Of a stretch of DNA of 64,000 nt, positions 34,132 through 43,116 are shown in pieces. The position numbers and the translations under genes are program-made. The notes below the pieces were generated by a model. It ran no database searches. It was not told the DNA's origin and worked only from the letters and a program-made list of their open reading frames with translations. Location of the stretch: positions 1 to 64,000 of the forward strand of contig NZ_JAKKFH010000061.1 in the NCBI RefSeq assembly GCF_022230925.1, given 5' to 3'. The DNA is from Micromonospora alfalfae. Lineage in GTDB: Bacteria; Actinomycetota; Actinomycetes; Mycobacteriales; Micromonosporaceae. Each line of letters starts with the position of its first letter. Within the stretch, counting starts at the first letter, position 1.

Positions 34132-35484
34132 TCAGACGGCGGCGATCAGCAGCGCCGGTCGCTCCACGCAGTCGGCGACGTGCCGCAGGAAGCCGCCGGC
34201 CACCCCGCCGTCGCAGACCCGGTGGTCGAAGGTGAGGCTGAGCTGGGTCACCTTGCGGACGGCGAGCTGCCCGTCGACCACCCACGGCTTGTCCACGATC
34301 CGCCCGACCCCGAGCAGGGCCGCCTCGGGGTGGTTGATGATCGGCGTGGAGCCGTCGACGCCGAACACCCCGTAGTTGTTCAGCGTGAAGGTGCCACCGG
34401 TCAGCCGGGCCGGGGGCAGGCTGCCGGCCCGCGCGGCGGCCGTGGTCGCCGCCAGTTCGGCGGCCAACTCGGCGGTGGTGAGCCGCTGGGCGTCGCGCAG
34501 CACCGGCACCAGCAGACCCCGGTCGGTCTGCGCGGCGATGCCGAGGTGCACCCCGGCGGACTGGACGATGCGCTGCGCCTCGGTGTCGACCCGGGCGTTG
34601 AGCTGCGGGAACCGGCGCAGTCCGCTGAGGCAGATCCGGGCCAGCAGGGCGAGGATGCTCACCGGCGCGTCGGGAGTCGCCGCGTTGATCGCGGCACGGG
34701 TGTCCAACAGGCCGGTGGCGTCCACGTCGACCCAGATGGTCACCTCCGGGATCTCCCGCCGGCTGCGGGAGAGCTTGTCGGCGATCACCTTGCGGACGCC
34801 GGTCAGCGGGACGATGACGTCGCCGTCTCCGGCCGGGGCCGACCCGACCTGCGGGTCCGGCACGGCGGCGAGCCGGGCGGCGGGCGCGGTCAGCGCGGCC
34901 TCCACGTCGGCGCGGCGGATCACACCCCCGGGTCCGGTGCCCCGCACCGTGTCGAGGTCGACGCCGTGCTCACGGGCCAGCCGCCGCACGATCGGCGAGA
35001 TGACAAGGGCCGCGGACGGCGGTGCCGGGTCACCGGACGCGGCACCGGCAGCCGCGGGGGTGCCGCCGGTCGGGCCGGCGTCGGCCGGTTCGGGGGCCAC
35101 CGCCAGGCGGGGCCGCCGCCGACGGCGGGTGGCGGTGCCGTGGCCGGTGCCGTACCCGATCAGCACGTTGCCGGATCCGGCCCGCTCCTCCTCGCGGTAG
35201 GTGGCGTGCCCGGCGGGCTCGTCGCCGCCGTCCAGCGGCGCGATGGTGATCAACGGCTGGCCGACCGGGCGTACCTCACCGGCCGCGCCGTGCAGGGTGA
35301 CCACCCGGCCGGCGTACGGGCAGGGCACGTCGACGACGGCCTTGGCGGTCTCCACCTCGACCACGCTCTGGTCGACGGTGACCACGTCACCCACGGCGAC
35401 CCGCCACTCGACGATCTCGGCCTCGCTCAGCCCCTCGCCCAGGTCGGGCAGGAGGAAGACCTGCGTCCGTTCGACGGTGGTCAT
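34132..35484 (-). CDS. bkdC: Branched-chain 2-oxo acid dehydrogenase E2 (dihydrolipoamide acyltransferase)
   Basis: 450 residues. One N-terminal lipoyl domain with the modified Lys in VEVETAKAVVDVPC (~50), a Gly/Arg/Pro/Ala-rich linker, an E3/E1-binding domain (ISPIVRRLAREHGVDLDTVRGTGPGGVIRRADVE, ~165-200) and the catalytic domain ending in SLTFDHRVCDGGVAGGFL (DHRxxDG with His). Transfers branched acyl groups to CoA for fatty-acid and polyketide starters. ATG 35484 overlaps the E1-beta stop by 4 bp. No E3 gene is nearby; lipoamide dehydrogenase is normally supplied in trans. Confidence 0.95.
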   Translation of the reverse strand: MTTVERTQVFLLPDLGEGLSEAEIVEWRVAVGDVVTVDQSVVEVETAKAVVDVPCPYAGRVVTLHGAAGEVRPVGQPLITIAPLDGGDEPAGHATYREEERAGSGNVLIGYGTGHGTATRRRRRPRLAVAPEPADAGPTGGTPAAAGAASGDPAPPSAALVISPIVRRLAREHGVDLDTVRGTGPGGVIRRADVEAALTAPAARLAAVPDPQVGSAPAGDGDVIVPLTGVRKVIADKLSRSRREIPEVTIWVDVDATGLLDTRAAINAATPDAPVSILALLARICLSGLRRFPQLNARVDTEAQRIVQSAGVHLGIAAQTDRGLLVPVLRDAQRLTTAELAAELAATTAAARAGSLPPARLTGGTFTLNNYGVFGVDGSTPIINHPEAALLGVGRIVDKPWVVDGQLAVRKVTQLSLTFDHRVCDGGVAGGFLRHVADCVERPALLIAAV

Positions 35485-36482
35485 GCCGCCGCCCAACGCG
35501 CGTCCGGCTGGTCGTCCCACTGGAGGCGGGCCACCGCGTCGAGCACCCGGTCCACGCCGGGCAGGTGGGTGTGCTCCAGCATCGGCGCCGGGTACGGGAT
35601 GTCCAGTCCGGCGACCCGCAGCACCGGGGCGTGCAGCGCGTGGAAGCAGCGCTCCTGGACCCGGGCGGCGATCTCCGCGCCGACGCCCGCGAAGCCGGGC
35701 GCCTCCTGGATCACCACGCACCGGCCGGTACGCCGGACCGAGGCGGTGATGGTCTCGTCGTCGAACGGCACGATGGTGCGCACGTCGACGACCTCCAGGT
35801 CCCACCCCTCCTCGCGGGCGGCCTCGGCGGCCTCCAGCGCGACCGGCACCGCCGGCCCGTACGCCACCAGTGTGGCGTCGCGTCCGGGCCGGCGCACGAC
35901 GGCCCGGCCGAACGGCTCGTTGCGGGTCGGCAGGGACGCCTCGGCGCTGGCGAAGTAGAGCTTCTTGGGCTCCATGAAGACCACCGGGTCGGGGTCCTCG
36001 ATGGCCTCGCGCAGCAGCGAGTACGCGTCGTCGACTGTCGCCGGGGTGACCACCTTCAGTCCCGGGGTGTGCGCGTAGTACGCCTCGGACGAGTCGCAGT
36101 GGTGCTCGACTCCGCCGATCCCGCCCGCGTACGGCACGCGGATGACGATCGGCACGCTCAGCGTGCCCCGGGTGCGGTTGCGCAGCTTCGCCACGTGCGA
36201 GGCGATCTGTTCGAACGCCGGGTACGCGAATGCGTCGAACTGCATCTCGACCACAGGGCGCAGACCGGACATGGCCATGCCGACGGCGAAGCCGACGATG
36301 CCGGCCTCGGCGAGGGGGGTGTCGAAGCAGCGGTTCTCGCCGAAACGGGCCTGGAGGCCGTCGGTGATCCGGAAGACGCCGCCCAGCGCGCCGACGTCCT
36401 CACCGAAGACGACGACCCGGTCGTCGGCGGCGAGCGCGTCGGCGAGCGCGGTGTTGAGCGCCTTCGCCATGGTGGTGGCCAT
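35481..36482 (-). CDS. bkdB: Branched-chain 2-oxo acid dehydrogenase E1, beta subunit
   Basis: 333 residues. Transketolase-type pyrimidine-binding domain (MAKALNTALADALAADDRVVVFGEDVGALGG; FDTPLAEAGIVGFAVGMAMSGLRPVVEMQF) and C-terminal transketolase domain (DLEVVDVRTIVPFDDETI; IQEAPGFAGVGAEIAA). Forms the alpha2beta2 TPP-dependent decarboxylase with the upstream alpha subunit. Start ATG 36482 overlaps the alpha stop by 1 bp (TGATG). Confidence 0.95.
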   Translation of the reverse strand: MATTMAKALNTALADALAADDRVVVFGEDVGALGGVFRITDGLQARFGENRCFDTPLAEAGIVGFAVGMAMSGLRPVVEMQFDAFAYPAFEQIASHVAKLRNRTRGTLSVPIVIRVPYAGGIGGVEHHCDSSEAYYAHTPGLKVVTPATVDDAYSLLREAIEDPDPVVFMEPKKLYFASAEASLPTRNEPFGRAVVRRPGRDATLVAYGPAVPVALEAAEAAREEGWDLEVVDVRTIVPFDDETITASVRRTGRCVVIQEAPGFAGVGAEIAARVQERCFHALHAPVLRVAGLDIPYPAPMLEHTHLPGVDRVLDAVARLQWDDQPDARWAAA

Positions 36483-37648
36483 CAGGCGTCACCCTCCTCG
36501 GCGTGGGCGGCGGCCAGTTCGGCGCGGACCTGCTCACGCTGTTCGATCAGTTGCGGGGTGGGCTCGGCGTAGACGTGGTCGAAGAGGCTCAGCGGGTCGA
36601 CGGTGGGCTGCTCGTTCATCCGGGTCCGCAGGTCCGCCGCGTACGCCTCGGCCTGCTCGGTGATCTCGGCGACCGCCGCGTCGTCGAGCACACCGCGGGC
36701 GCGCAGGTAGGTCTCCAGCCGGGCGACCGGGTCCCGGTCCCGCCAGGCGTCGACCTCGGCGCTGTCGCGGTAGCGAGTGGCGTCGTCGGCGTTGGTGTGC
36801 GGCTCCATCCGGTAGGTGTGCGCCTCGACCAGGAACGGCCCCTTGCCGGCCCGGGCGTGGGCGACCGCGCGGGTGAGCACGGCGAGCACCGCCACCGGGT
36901 CGTTGCCGTCGACCTGCTCGCTGGGTACGCCGTAGCCGACGCCCTTGTAGGCCAGCGACGGCGCGGCGGTCTGCCGCGACAGCGGGACGCTGATGGCGTA
37001 CTTGTTGTTCTGCACGAAGAAGACCACCGGCGCCTTGAACACGGCGGCGAAGTTGATCCCCTCGTGGAAGTCGCCCTCGCTGGTGGCGCCGTCGCCGATG
37101 AAGGCCAGCGCCACTGTGTCGCGACCCTGGTACGCCTCGCCGTGCGCCAGCCCGGCGGCGTGCACGCACTGGGTGGCGAGGGGGGTGCACTGCGGCGCGG
37201 TGTGTACCTCGGTCGGGTCGTAGCCGCAGTGCCAGTCGCCGCGCAGCAGGGTGAGCACCTCGACCGGGTCGATGCCTCGGGCAACCAGCGCCATCGACTC
37301 GCGGTACGTGGGGAAGACCCAGTCGGTGTCGCGGACGGCGAGGACCGCGCCGACCTGGCACGCCTCCTGGCCCCGCGAGGACGGGTAGACGGCGAGCCGG
37401 CCCTGCTTGGTCAGGGCGGTCGCCTGGGTGTCGAAGCGGCGGCCGAGCACCATCCGGCGGTACAGCTCGCGCAGCACCTCGGCGGGTGGTTCGGGGTAGT
37501 CGGCACGGGCGGGCAACGGCGTGCCGTTCTCGGCGAGCAGGCGGACCGGCTCGGCGTCTGGCAGCAACGAGCGGGCCGGGTCGGGCGGGGTGACCGTTCG
37601 ACGGGCGCGCGGGGATGCCCTGCGGACCGCCTGGGGAGTGGTCGTCAC
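36482..37648 (-). CDS. bkdA: Branched-chain 2-oxo acid dehydrogenase E1, alpha subunit
   Basis: 388 residues. TPP-binding motif FIGDGATSEGDFHEGINFAAVFKAPVVFFVQNN; phosphorylation-loop-type segment SYRDSAEVDAW absent of special features; RRFDTQATALTKQGRLAVYPSSRGQEAC at the N-terminal active-site region. GTG 37648 selected because GGAGG stands 8 nt upstream; the frame is open far upstream without support. First gene of the three-gene bkd operon, divergent from an Lrp-type regulator across 105 bp. Confidence 0.94.
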   Translation of the reverse strand: MTTTPQAVRRASPRARRTVTPPDPARSLLPDAEPVRLLAENGTPLPARADYPEPPAEVLRELYRRMVLGRRFDTQATALTKQGRLAVYPSSRGQEACQVGAVLAVRDTDWVFPTYRESMALVARGIDPVEVLTLLRGDWHCGYDPTEVHTAPQCTPLATQCVHAAGLAHGEAYQGRDTVALAFIGDGATSEGDFHEGINFAAVFKAPVVFFVQNNKYAISVPLSRQTAAPSLAYKGVGYGVPSEQVDGNDPVAVLAVLTRAVAHARAGKGPFLVEAHTYRMEPHTNADDATRYRDSAEVDAWRDRDPVARLETYLRARGVLDDAAVAEITEQAEAYAADLRTRMNEQPTVDPLSLFDHVYAEPTPQLIEQREQVRAELAAAHAEEGDA

Positions 37649-37753
37649 GGCGGAACCTCCTGGGACGTGTGGTGAGCCTATGCTTCCGCTTGTGAATGAT
37701 TGACTCAAGATCGACACAGAAGGCGGGACGGTTGGCATGCGGAGGGCCCAGCA

Positions 37754-38260
37754 GTGAGCCAGGAGACCGCCGACGAAGCGAGCCGGGGCGCGGGATCGGG
37801 ACGATCGGCCCGAGCCCTGGACGAGGTCGACCGGCGGATCCTCGACGAGCTGGTCCGCGACGGTCGGACGTCGGTGCGCACCCTCGCCGAACGGATCCAC
37901 ATCTCCCGCACCAACGCGTACGCGCGGGTGGAGCGGTTGCTCCGCGACGGGGTGATCACCGGGTTCCGGGCCCAGGTAGCGCCCGAGGCGGCCGGGCTGG
38001 GCACGTCGGCGTACATCGCCCTGACCATCGAGCAGAACACCTGGCGGGAGGTGTCGGCCGAGCTGGCCCGGGTGCGCTACATCGAGCACGCCGCGCTGCT
38101 CGGCGGTGACCACGACGTGCTCGCGCTGGTGCGCGCCCCGGACAACGCCGCGCTGCGCGACGTGGTGCTGGGCCGGGTGCAGAGCATTCCCGGGGTGCTG
38201 TCCACCCGTACCTGGCTGGTCTTCGAGGAGTTCGACGGGCTTGGCAGCCCCTGGGCGTGA
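37754..38260 (+). CDS. Lrp/AsnC family regulator, probable BkdR
   Basis: 168 residues. N-terminal HTH (LDEVDRRILDELVRDGRTSVRTLAERIHISRTNAYARVERLLRDGVITGF) and a C-terminal RAM/AsnC ligand domain (AYIALTIEQNTW, ALLGGDHDVLALVRAPDNAALRDVVLGRVQSIPGV). Position divergent to bkdABC and family membership indicate amino-acid-responsive control of that operon. GTG 37754 with GGAGGG upstream. The intergenic region holds TTGACTCAA (37700-37708), a small dyad that could be part of its site. Confidence 0.9.
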   Translation: MSQETADEASRGAGSGRSARALDEVDRRILDELVRDGRTSVRTLAERIHISRTNAYARVERLLRDGVITGFRAQVAPEAAGLGTSAYIALTIEQNTWREVSAELARVRYIEHAALLGGDHDVLALVRAPDNAALRDVVLGRVQSIPGVLSTRTWLVFEEFDGLGSPWA

Positions 38261-38269
38261 GCGCCGGGC

Positions 38270-39241
38270 TCAGCGCTCCGGCGGAGCCTCCAGCCCGTCG
38301 CGGTCGGCCAGCTCCAGCAGCGGTTCCAGCGAGTGCCGGTCACCGTCCAGGCCGGCGTGCGGGTCGCCGCGCTCGGCGAACCGGGACGGCATGCTGAGCA
38401 CGTCGAAGTCCTCCGGTCGGACCTGGTCCAGCTCCGACCAGTCCAGCGGCGCGGAGACCAACGCGGCGGGCGTCGGCCGGATCGAGTACGCCGAGGTCAC
38501 CGTGTGGTCCCGGGCCATCTGGTTGTAGTCGACGAAGACCGGTCGGTCCCGTTGTTCGCGCCACCAGGTGGTGGTGACCAGGTCCGGCAACCGGCGCTGC
38601 ATCTCCCGGCCCAGCGCGAGCACCGCTCGACGGCAGTCGCCGAAGCTCCACCGCGGCTCGATCGACAGGTAGACGTGCAGACCCCGACCGCCGGTGGTCT
38701 TCGGGTAGGCGGTCATGCCCAGCTCGGCGAGGAACGCCCGCACCTCGTGCGCCACCGGCACCACCTGCTCGAAGCCGACGCCGGGCATCGGATCCAGGTC
38801 GATGCGCAGCTGGTCGGGGCGTTCCACGTCGGCGGCGGTGACCGGCCACGGGTGGAACCGCAGGGTCCCCAGGTTGGCCGCCCAGATGACGACCGCCAAC
38901 TCGCTCGGCGCGACCTCGTCGGCGGTACGACCACTGGGGAACGTGATGTGCGCGGTCCGCACCCACTCGGGCGCGCCGGCCGGCAGCCGCTTCTGGTAGA
39001 ACGCGTCGCCCCTGTTGGTCTGCCGGGTGGCGATCGTCGCGCCCTCGAAGACACCGCGCGGCCAGCGTTCCAGCATGGTCGGCCGGTCCCGCAGCGCCCG
39101 CAGGATGCCGTCGCCCACCGCCAGGAAGTAGCGGACCACGTCCAGCTTGGTCAGCCCACGCTCCGGGAAGTACGGCTTGTCGGGGCTGGAGACGCGGACC
39201 AACCGCTCCCCCACCTGGATCTCCTCCGCCGCCGTCGCCAT
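38270..39241 (-). CDS. Stand-alone LigD-type polymerase/primase domain (NHEJ)
   Basis: 323 residues, the archaeo-eukaryotic primase fold of LigD PolDom: VSSPDKPYFPERGLTKLDVVRYFLAV, catalytic D-x-D in LRIDLDPMPG, GGRGLHVYLSI with the conserved Gly-Arg-Gly and His, and PVFVDYNQMARDHTVTSAYSIRPTP. Fills gaps and adds nucleotides during non-homologous end joining. No ligase, nuclease domain or Ku gene is adjacent, so it works with partners encoded elsewhere. ATG 39241. Confidence 0.93.
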   Translation of the reverse strand: MATAAEEIQVGERLVRVSSPDKPYFPERGLTKLDVVRYFLAVGDGILRALRDRPTMLERWPRGVFEGATIATRQTNRGDAFYQKRLPAGAPEWVRTAHITFPSGRTADEVAPSELAVVIWAANLGTLRFHPWPVTAADVERPDQLRIDLDPMPGVGFEQVVPVAHEVRAFLAELGMTAYPKTTGGRGLHVYLSIEPRWSFGDCRRAVLALGREMQRRLPDLVTTTWWREQRDRPVFVDYNQMARDHTVTSAYSIRPTPAALVSAPLDWSELDQVRPEDFDVLSMPSRFAERGDPHAGLDGDRHSLEPLLELADRDGLEAPPER

Positions 39242-39344
39242 CTGCCGAGGGTACGACGCGCAGGCACGCCGTACGGCCATCGAACGGACACCCGTGCGGC
39301 GCGGCGGCGGAGCTGTCCGGCGGCGGCGGGGCTGGCGCACCCGG

Positions 39345-39680
39345 TCAGGTGATCAGCAGCACGCCCACCACGATCATCGGCAGCCCGACGAAGAGGAAGA
39401 TGCCGACGCCGGTGAGCACCTGGCCACCGCCGGCCGTCTCCCGCTCCGGCGCGGCGCCGAAGGTGGCGCGCGGGCCGAGCATGCCCATCCGGCTCAGCGT
39501 CAGGTCGCCCGTCACGCCGAGGAGCCCGCCCACCACCACCAAGCCGATGCCCAGCCGGTTGGTGTAGGCACCGCCGGCGATCGCCACCCAGATCGCTGCC
39601 GCGACGGCGACCAGCACCCCGGCCATCACGAATATCAGAAACGCTTCCCGCAAACCTCGCACGACGGTCACCGTCGACAC
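39345..39680 (-). CDS. Small three-helix membrane protein
   Basis: 111 residues, unknown function. Helices: FLIFVMAGVLVAVAAAIWVAIAGG, RLGIGLVVVGGLLGVTGDL and VLTGVGIFLFVGLPMIVVGVLLI; a short cytoplasmic loop with PRATFGAAPERE between the last two. GTG 39680 start with a weak G-rich upstream. Conservation cannot be judged here. Confidence 0.6.
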   Translation of the reverse strand: MSTVTVVRGLREAFLIFVMAGVLVAVAAAIWVAIAGGAYTNRLGIGLVVVGGLLGVTGDLTLSRMGMLGPRATFGAAPERETAGGGQVLTGVGIFLFVGLPMIVVGVLLIT

Positions 39681-39825
39681 CCCCCCGTTGGCTGTCCGTC
39701 ACATTGTTCCGCATCAACCCCTCGCGGCGCTGCCCCGCAGACGGCGGCGACCTGCACGGTCGTCCGGCGGCGTGCGATCGGCGGGGCCACGGTTACCGCG
39801 GTGGGCGCCCGGGTAGGGGGTCGGC

Positions 39826-40557
39826 ATGGCGGAACTGGCGACGCTCTGGATCATCCGGCACGGTGAGAGCACCGCGAACGTGGCGGCGACGCACGCCGAG
39901 GCGACCGGTGAGGAGCTGATCGGCCTCAGCCACCGCGACGCCGACGTGCCGCTCTCCCCCACCGGGGAGGATCAGGCCCGGGCCACCGGTCGTTGGCTGG
40001 CCGGGCTTCCCCCGGACCGCCGGCCCGACGTGGCGGTGGTCTCGCCGTACCTGCGGGCAGTCTCCACCGCCGAGTTGGCGCTGCACGGCACCGACATCCC
40101 GGTCAGCCGGGACGAGCGGCTACGCGACCGGGAGCTGGGCATCCTCGACGGACTGACCGGCCACGGGGTACGTCAGCGGTACCCGGACGAGGCCGCGCGC
40201 CGGGAACGACTCGGCAAGTTCTACTACCGGCCGCCGGGCGGAGAGTCCTGGACGGACGTGGCGCTGCGGTTGCGCACGCTCCTCGGCGACCTGCGCCGAG
40301 ACCACGAGGGCCAGCGTGTTCTGCTCTTCGGCCACGACGCGCTGGTCTTTCTGCTGCGCTACCTGGTGGAGGGGCTGACCGAGACGGACCTGATGGCGCT
40401 GACCCGCCAGCACGTGATCGCCAACTGCTCCATCACCGACTGGTCGGCCGACGCGGAGCACCGGCTGACGCTTGACGGCTTCAACGAGGTCGGCCACCTG
40501 CACCAACAGGGCGCCCAGCCCACCAGGGAGGACGAGATCCATGCCGAGCCGGTCTGA
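39826..40557 (+). CDS. Histidine phosphatase (phosphoglycerate-mutase-like) family protein
   Basis: 243 residues. N-terminal RHG motif IIRHGESTAN (His nucleophile), SPYLRAVSTAELAL, catalytic Glu in DRELGILDGLTG and second His in LLFGHDALVFLLRYLVEG. Broad phosphatase fold; substrate unknown. Overlaps the following NAD(P)HX dehydratase gene by 17 bp, implying co-expression, so a role in nucleotide or metabolite repair is conceivable. Confidence 0.92.
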   Translation: MAELATLWIIRHGESTANVAATHAEATGEELIGLSHRDADVPLSPTGEDQARATGRWLAGLPPDRRPDVAVVSPYLRAVSTAELALHGTDIPVSRDERLRDRELGILDGLTGHGVRQRYPDEAARRERLGKFYYRPPGGESWTDVALRLRTLLGDLRRDHEGQRVLLFGHDALVFLLRYLVEGLTETDLMALTRQHVIANCSITDWSADAEHRLTLDGFNEVGHLHQQGAQPTREDEIHAEPV

Positions 40558-41410
40558 GGTGAAGGTGATCACCCCGGCGTTGCTGCGGGACTGGGCGTTG
40601 CCGGTGCCGGTCGGTGGAAAGGAGAGCCGGGGCACCGTACTGGTGGTCGGCGGTTCCCGCTTCACGCCGGGCGCGGTGCTGCTCGCCGGGGTGGCCGCGT
40701 TGCGCGCCGGCGCCGGGGTGCTCCAGCTCGCCGCCGCCGAGTCCACCGCCGCCGCGCTGAGCATCCAGGTGCCGGAGGCGCTGGTGGTCGGTCTGCCGGA
40801 GACCGCCGACGGCGCGGTGGCCGCCGACCGGGACGGCCAGCTCGACGACCTGGTCGCGCAGGCCGACGTGGTGGCGATCGGCCCCGGCCTGAAGGCGATC
40901 GACGAGACCAACCGCCTGCTGGGTCTGGTCCTGGAAGCGGCCCGTCCGGACACGTCGCTGGTGCTCGACGCGTACGCCCTCGGTGCGCTCAGCCACGCGC
41001 CGGACCTGCTGGTCGGCTCGGGTCGGCCCGTGGTTCTCACCCCCAATGTCACCGAGGCCGGGCATCTGCTCGGGCGGGAGCCGGGCGACGACCTGGATGC
41101 CGAGGCGGCCGAGTTGGCCGCGCGGTACGAGGCGGTCGTGTCGCTGTACGGGCACGTGGCCGCCCCGGACGGGCGGGGTTGGCGGGAGGAGAGCGGCGAC
41201 GCCGGGCTGGGCACCTCCGGCAGCGGGGACGTGCTCGCCGGGTTGCTGGCGGGGCTGCTGTCCCGGGGGGCCGACCCGGCGCAGGCGGCCTGCTGGGGCT
41301 CGTTCGCGCACTCGGTGAGCGGCCAGCGGCTGATTCCCCGCTACGGACGGATCGGCTTTCTGGCTCGGGAGTTGCTCGACGAGATACCCCGCACCCTGGC
41401 GATGGTCTGA
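40541..41410 (+). CDS. nnrD: ADP-dependent NAD(P)H-hydrate dehydratase
   Basis: 289 residues, ribokinase-like fold: GGKESRGTVLVVGGSRFTPGAVLLAGVAALRAGAGVLQLA, VVAIGPGL, SLVLDAYALGAL, VVLTPNVTEAGHLLG and the ATP/ADP site GLGTSGSGDVLAGLLAGLL. Repairs hydrated NADH and NADPH. The NAXE epimerase domain often fused in front is absent. ATG 40541 has GGGAGGA 8 nt upstream. Confidence 0.93.
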   Translation: MPSRSEVKVITPALLRDWALPVPVGGKESRGTVLVVGGSRFTPGAVLLAGVAALRAGAGVLQLAAAESTAAALSIQVPEALVVGLPETADGAVAADRDGQLDDLVAQADVVAIGPGLKAIDETNRLLGLVLEAARPDTSLVLDAYALGALSHAPDLLVGSGRPVVLTPNVTEAGHLLGREPGDDLDAEAAELAARYEAVVSLYGHVAAPDGRGWREESGDAGLGTSGSGDVLAGLLAGLLSRGADPAQAACWGSFAHSVSGQRLIPRYGRIGFLARELLDEIPRTLAMV

Positions 41411-41490
41411 GGCGGTTTCACCTTGTTTCCGCCTTCGGCGTCGGGGTACCGGAACCGCACCAGCCCAGACTTTTTCAGGAGGTCATACCG

Positions 41491-41991
41491 GTGTCGACCG
41501 ATGCCATCGTCCTGCTCAAAGAGGACCACAAGGAAATGCGCCGCCTGTTCAAGGCCTTCCAGGACGCCGAGGAGGGGCCGGCGAGCCAGCGGCAGAAGCT
41601 GGTGAACCAGATCCTGGAGGCGCTGACCGTGCACACCTACCTGGAGAACGAGGTGATGTACCCGGAGGTCCGCCGCCTGCTGCCCGACCTGGAGGACGAC
41701 ATCCTCGAGTCGTACGAGGAGCACCACGTCGCCGACGTGCTCTGCGCCGAGCTGGTCAGCATGGACGCCGACGACGAGCGGTTCAACGCCAAGACGACAG
41801 TGCTGATCGAGAACGTCAGCCACCACGTCGAGGAGGAAGAGCAGGAGTGGTTCCCCAAGGTCCGCGACGCGCTGGGCCGAAAGCAGCTCCAGGAGATCGG
41901 CGAGAAGATGATCGCGCTGCGCGCGGACGCACCGCGTACCCCCACCGCGCCGAAGGCGATCAAGAAGGCAATGGACGCGGTGACGGCCTGA
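41491..41991 (+). CDS. Hemerythrin HHE domain protein
   Basis: 166 residues. Four-helix di-iron domain: LLKEDHKEMRRLFKAF, EALTVHTYLENEVMYPEV, SYEEHHVADVLCAEL and NVSHHVEEEEQEWFPKV supply the His/Glu ligands (H, HxxxE, H, HxxxE). Likely oxygen or NO sensing/storage or iron handling. The Lys/Pro/Ala tail is short. GTG 41491 is fixed by a strong AGGAGGT 9 nt upstream. Confidence 0.92.
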   Translation: MSTDAIVLLKEDHKEMRRLFKAFQDAEEGPASQRQKLVNQILEALTVHTYLENEVMYPEVRRLLPDLEDDILESYEEHHVADVLCAELVSMDADDERFNAKTTVLIENVSHHVEEEEQEWFPKVRDALGRKQLQEIGEKMIALRADAPRTPTAPKAIKKAMDAVTA

Positions 41992-42001
41992 GGCACCCGC
42001 T

Positions 42002-42042
42002 CACACCGAAGGGCCCGGCATCGTGCCGGGCCCTTCGGTGTG
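42002..42042. terminator. Bidirectional hairpin terminator
   Basis: Perfect 19-bp arms (42002-42020 / 42024-42042) with a TCG loop, between the convergent hemerythrin and SDR genes, 10 bp from each stop. Confidence 0.92.
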
Positions 42043-42051
42043 CCCCGCGGG

Positions 42052-42858
42052 TCAGCTGCCGGATCCCGGCTCGGCCATCCGTCGGTGCTGCTCGGACTTG
42101 AGCTTGTCCGGAATGATCTTGCCGGCGGCGGTCTGCACCTTGTTCATCAGCGAGCCGGCGGTGATCGTCTGATCACCCTTCATCATCGCCTCGAAGCCCT
42201 GCTCGGCGACCTTCGCCGGGTCGTCCTTCCTGCCCGAGCCCACCCGGGTGTCCTCCATATCGGCCCGGTCGAAGAACTCCGTGTCGGTCGGCCCGGGCAT
42301 CAGCGAGGTCACCGTGACGCCGGTGTCCTTCAGCTCGTTGCGCAGCGCCTCGGCGAAGGACTGCACGAACGACTTCGACGCGTTGTAGACCGCCTGGAAC
42401 GGCCCCGGCATGGTGGAGGCGATCGACGAGGTGAAGAGCACCCGGCCCGCACCCCGCTCGACCATCCCGGGCAGCAGTCGCTTCGCCAGGTGCACCGTCG
42501 AGCGCACGTTGAGGTCGACGATCTCCAACTCGTCGGCGAGGTCGGTGCCGCCGACGAAGGCGCCACCGGCGCCCCGGCCGGCGTTGAGCGCAAGCGCGTC
42601 CAGCGGCCGTCCGGTCGCGGTGACGGCGGCCACCAGTTCGGTCACGCCCTGCTCGCGAGCCAGGTCGACGCGGACCGACCAGATCTGCGGGCCGCCGTCG
42701 CGGCGCAGCTTCTGCGCGGCCGCCTCGATGCCGTCGTCCTCGGCCGCGATGACCAGGTCGAAGCCGTGCTCGACGAACTGCGCGGCCAGCTCGTACCCGA
42801 TCCCGCTGGAGGCCCCGGTCACCAGGGCGAGCGGCCGGTCGGAGGTGGGTGTGGTCAT
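42052..42858 (-). CDS. SDR family NAD(P)-dependent oxidoreductase
   Basis: 268 residues, classical short-chain dehydrogenase: TGASSGIGYELA cofactor loop, LALNAGRGAGG (NAG), catalytic Ser in FTSSIAS and YNASKSF (Tyr/Lys). Specificity unknown. ATG 42858 with AAGGAG 9 nt upstream. Divergent from glyA. Confidence 0.93.
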   Translation of the reverse strand: MTTPTSDRPLALVTGASSGIGYELAAQFVEHGFDLVIAAEDDGIEAAAQKLRRDGGPQIWSVRVDLAREQGVTELVAAVTATGRPLDALALNAGRGAGGAFVGGTDLADELEIVDLNVRSTVHLAKRLLPGMVERGAGRVLFTSSIASTMPGPFQAVYNASKSFVQSFAEALRNELKDTGVTVTSLMPGPTDTEFFDRADMEDTRVGSGRKDDPAKVAEQGFEAMMKGDQTITAGSLMNKVQTAAGKIIPDKLKSEQHRRMAEPGSGS

Positions 42859-43012
42859 GTTCTCGACTCCTTCTGTGCGAACCCTGGCCGCACCCGTGAC
42901 GGCGCGGTGGTCACCTACCGTGTGCCCCGCGACGCATCGCCCAATCACGTCGGCGGGGTCGCTTCCCGGAGGGCGGCCCGAACGGCCGGTTCCGGCCCGG
43001 TAGGATCCTCCC

Positions 43013-43092
43013 GGGCCGTTACTGGCGCGTGGGGATGGAGAACCATCGGGGAGCGGCCTCGTCACGTGGACGTTTGCCGAGCGCCTGGGCCT
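43013..43092 (+). promoter_or_regulatory. ZTP (pfl) riboswitch upstream of glyA
   Basis: Matches the pfl motif: P1 GGGCCG (43013-43018) with CGGCCT (43054-43059), TTACTGGCG (43019-43027), P2 hairpin GATGG-AGAA-CCATC (43034-43047), the invariant CGGGGAGCG (43047-43055) and the distal GCGCCTGGGC (43081-43090, consensus CCGCCTGGGC). A -10-like TAGGAT at 43001-43006 would start the RNA at P1. ZTP riboswitches activate one-carbon genes such as glyA when 10-formyl-tetrahydrofolate is short. The ribosome site GGAGG (43108-43112) follows. Confidence 0.9.
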
Positions 43093-43116
43093 TCCCGCAC
43101 GTCTGTTGGAGGTCGC

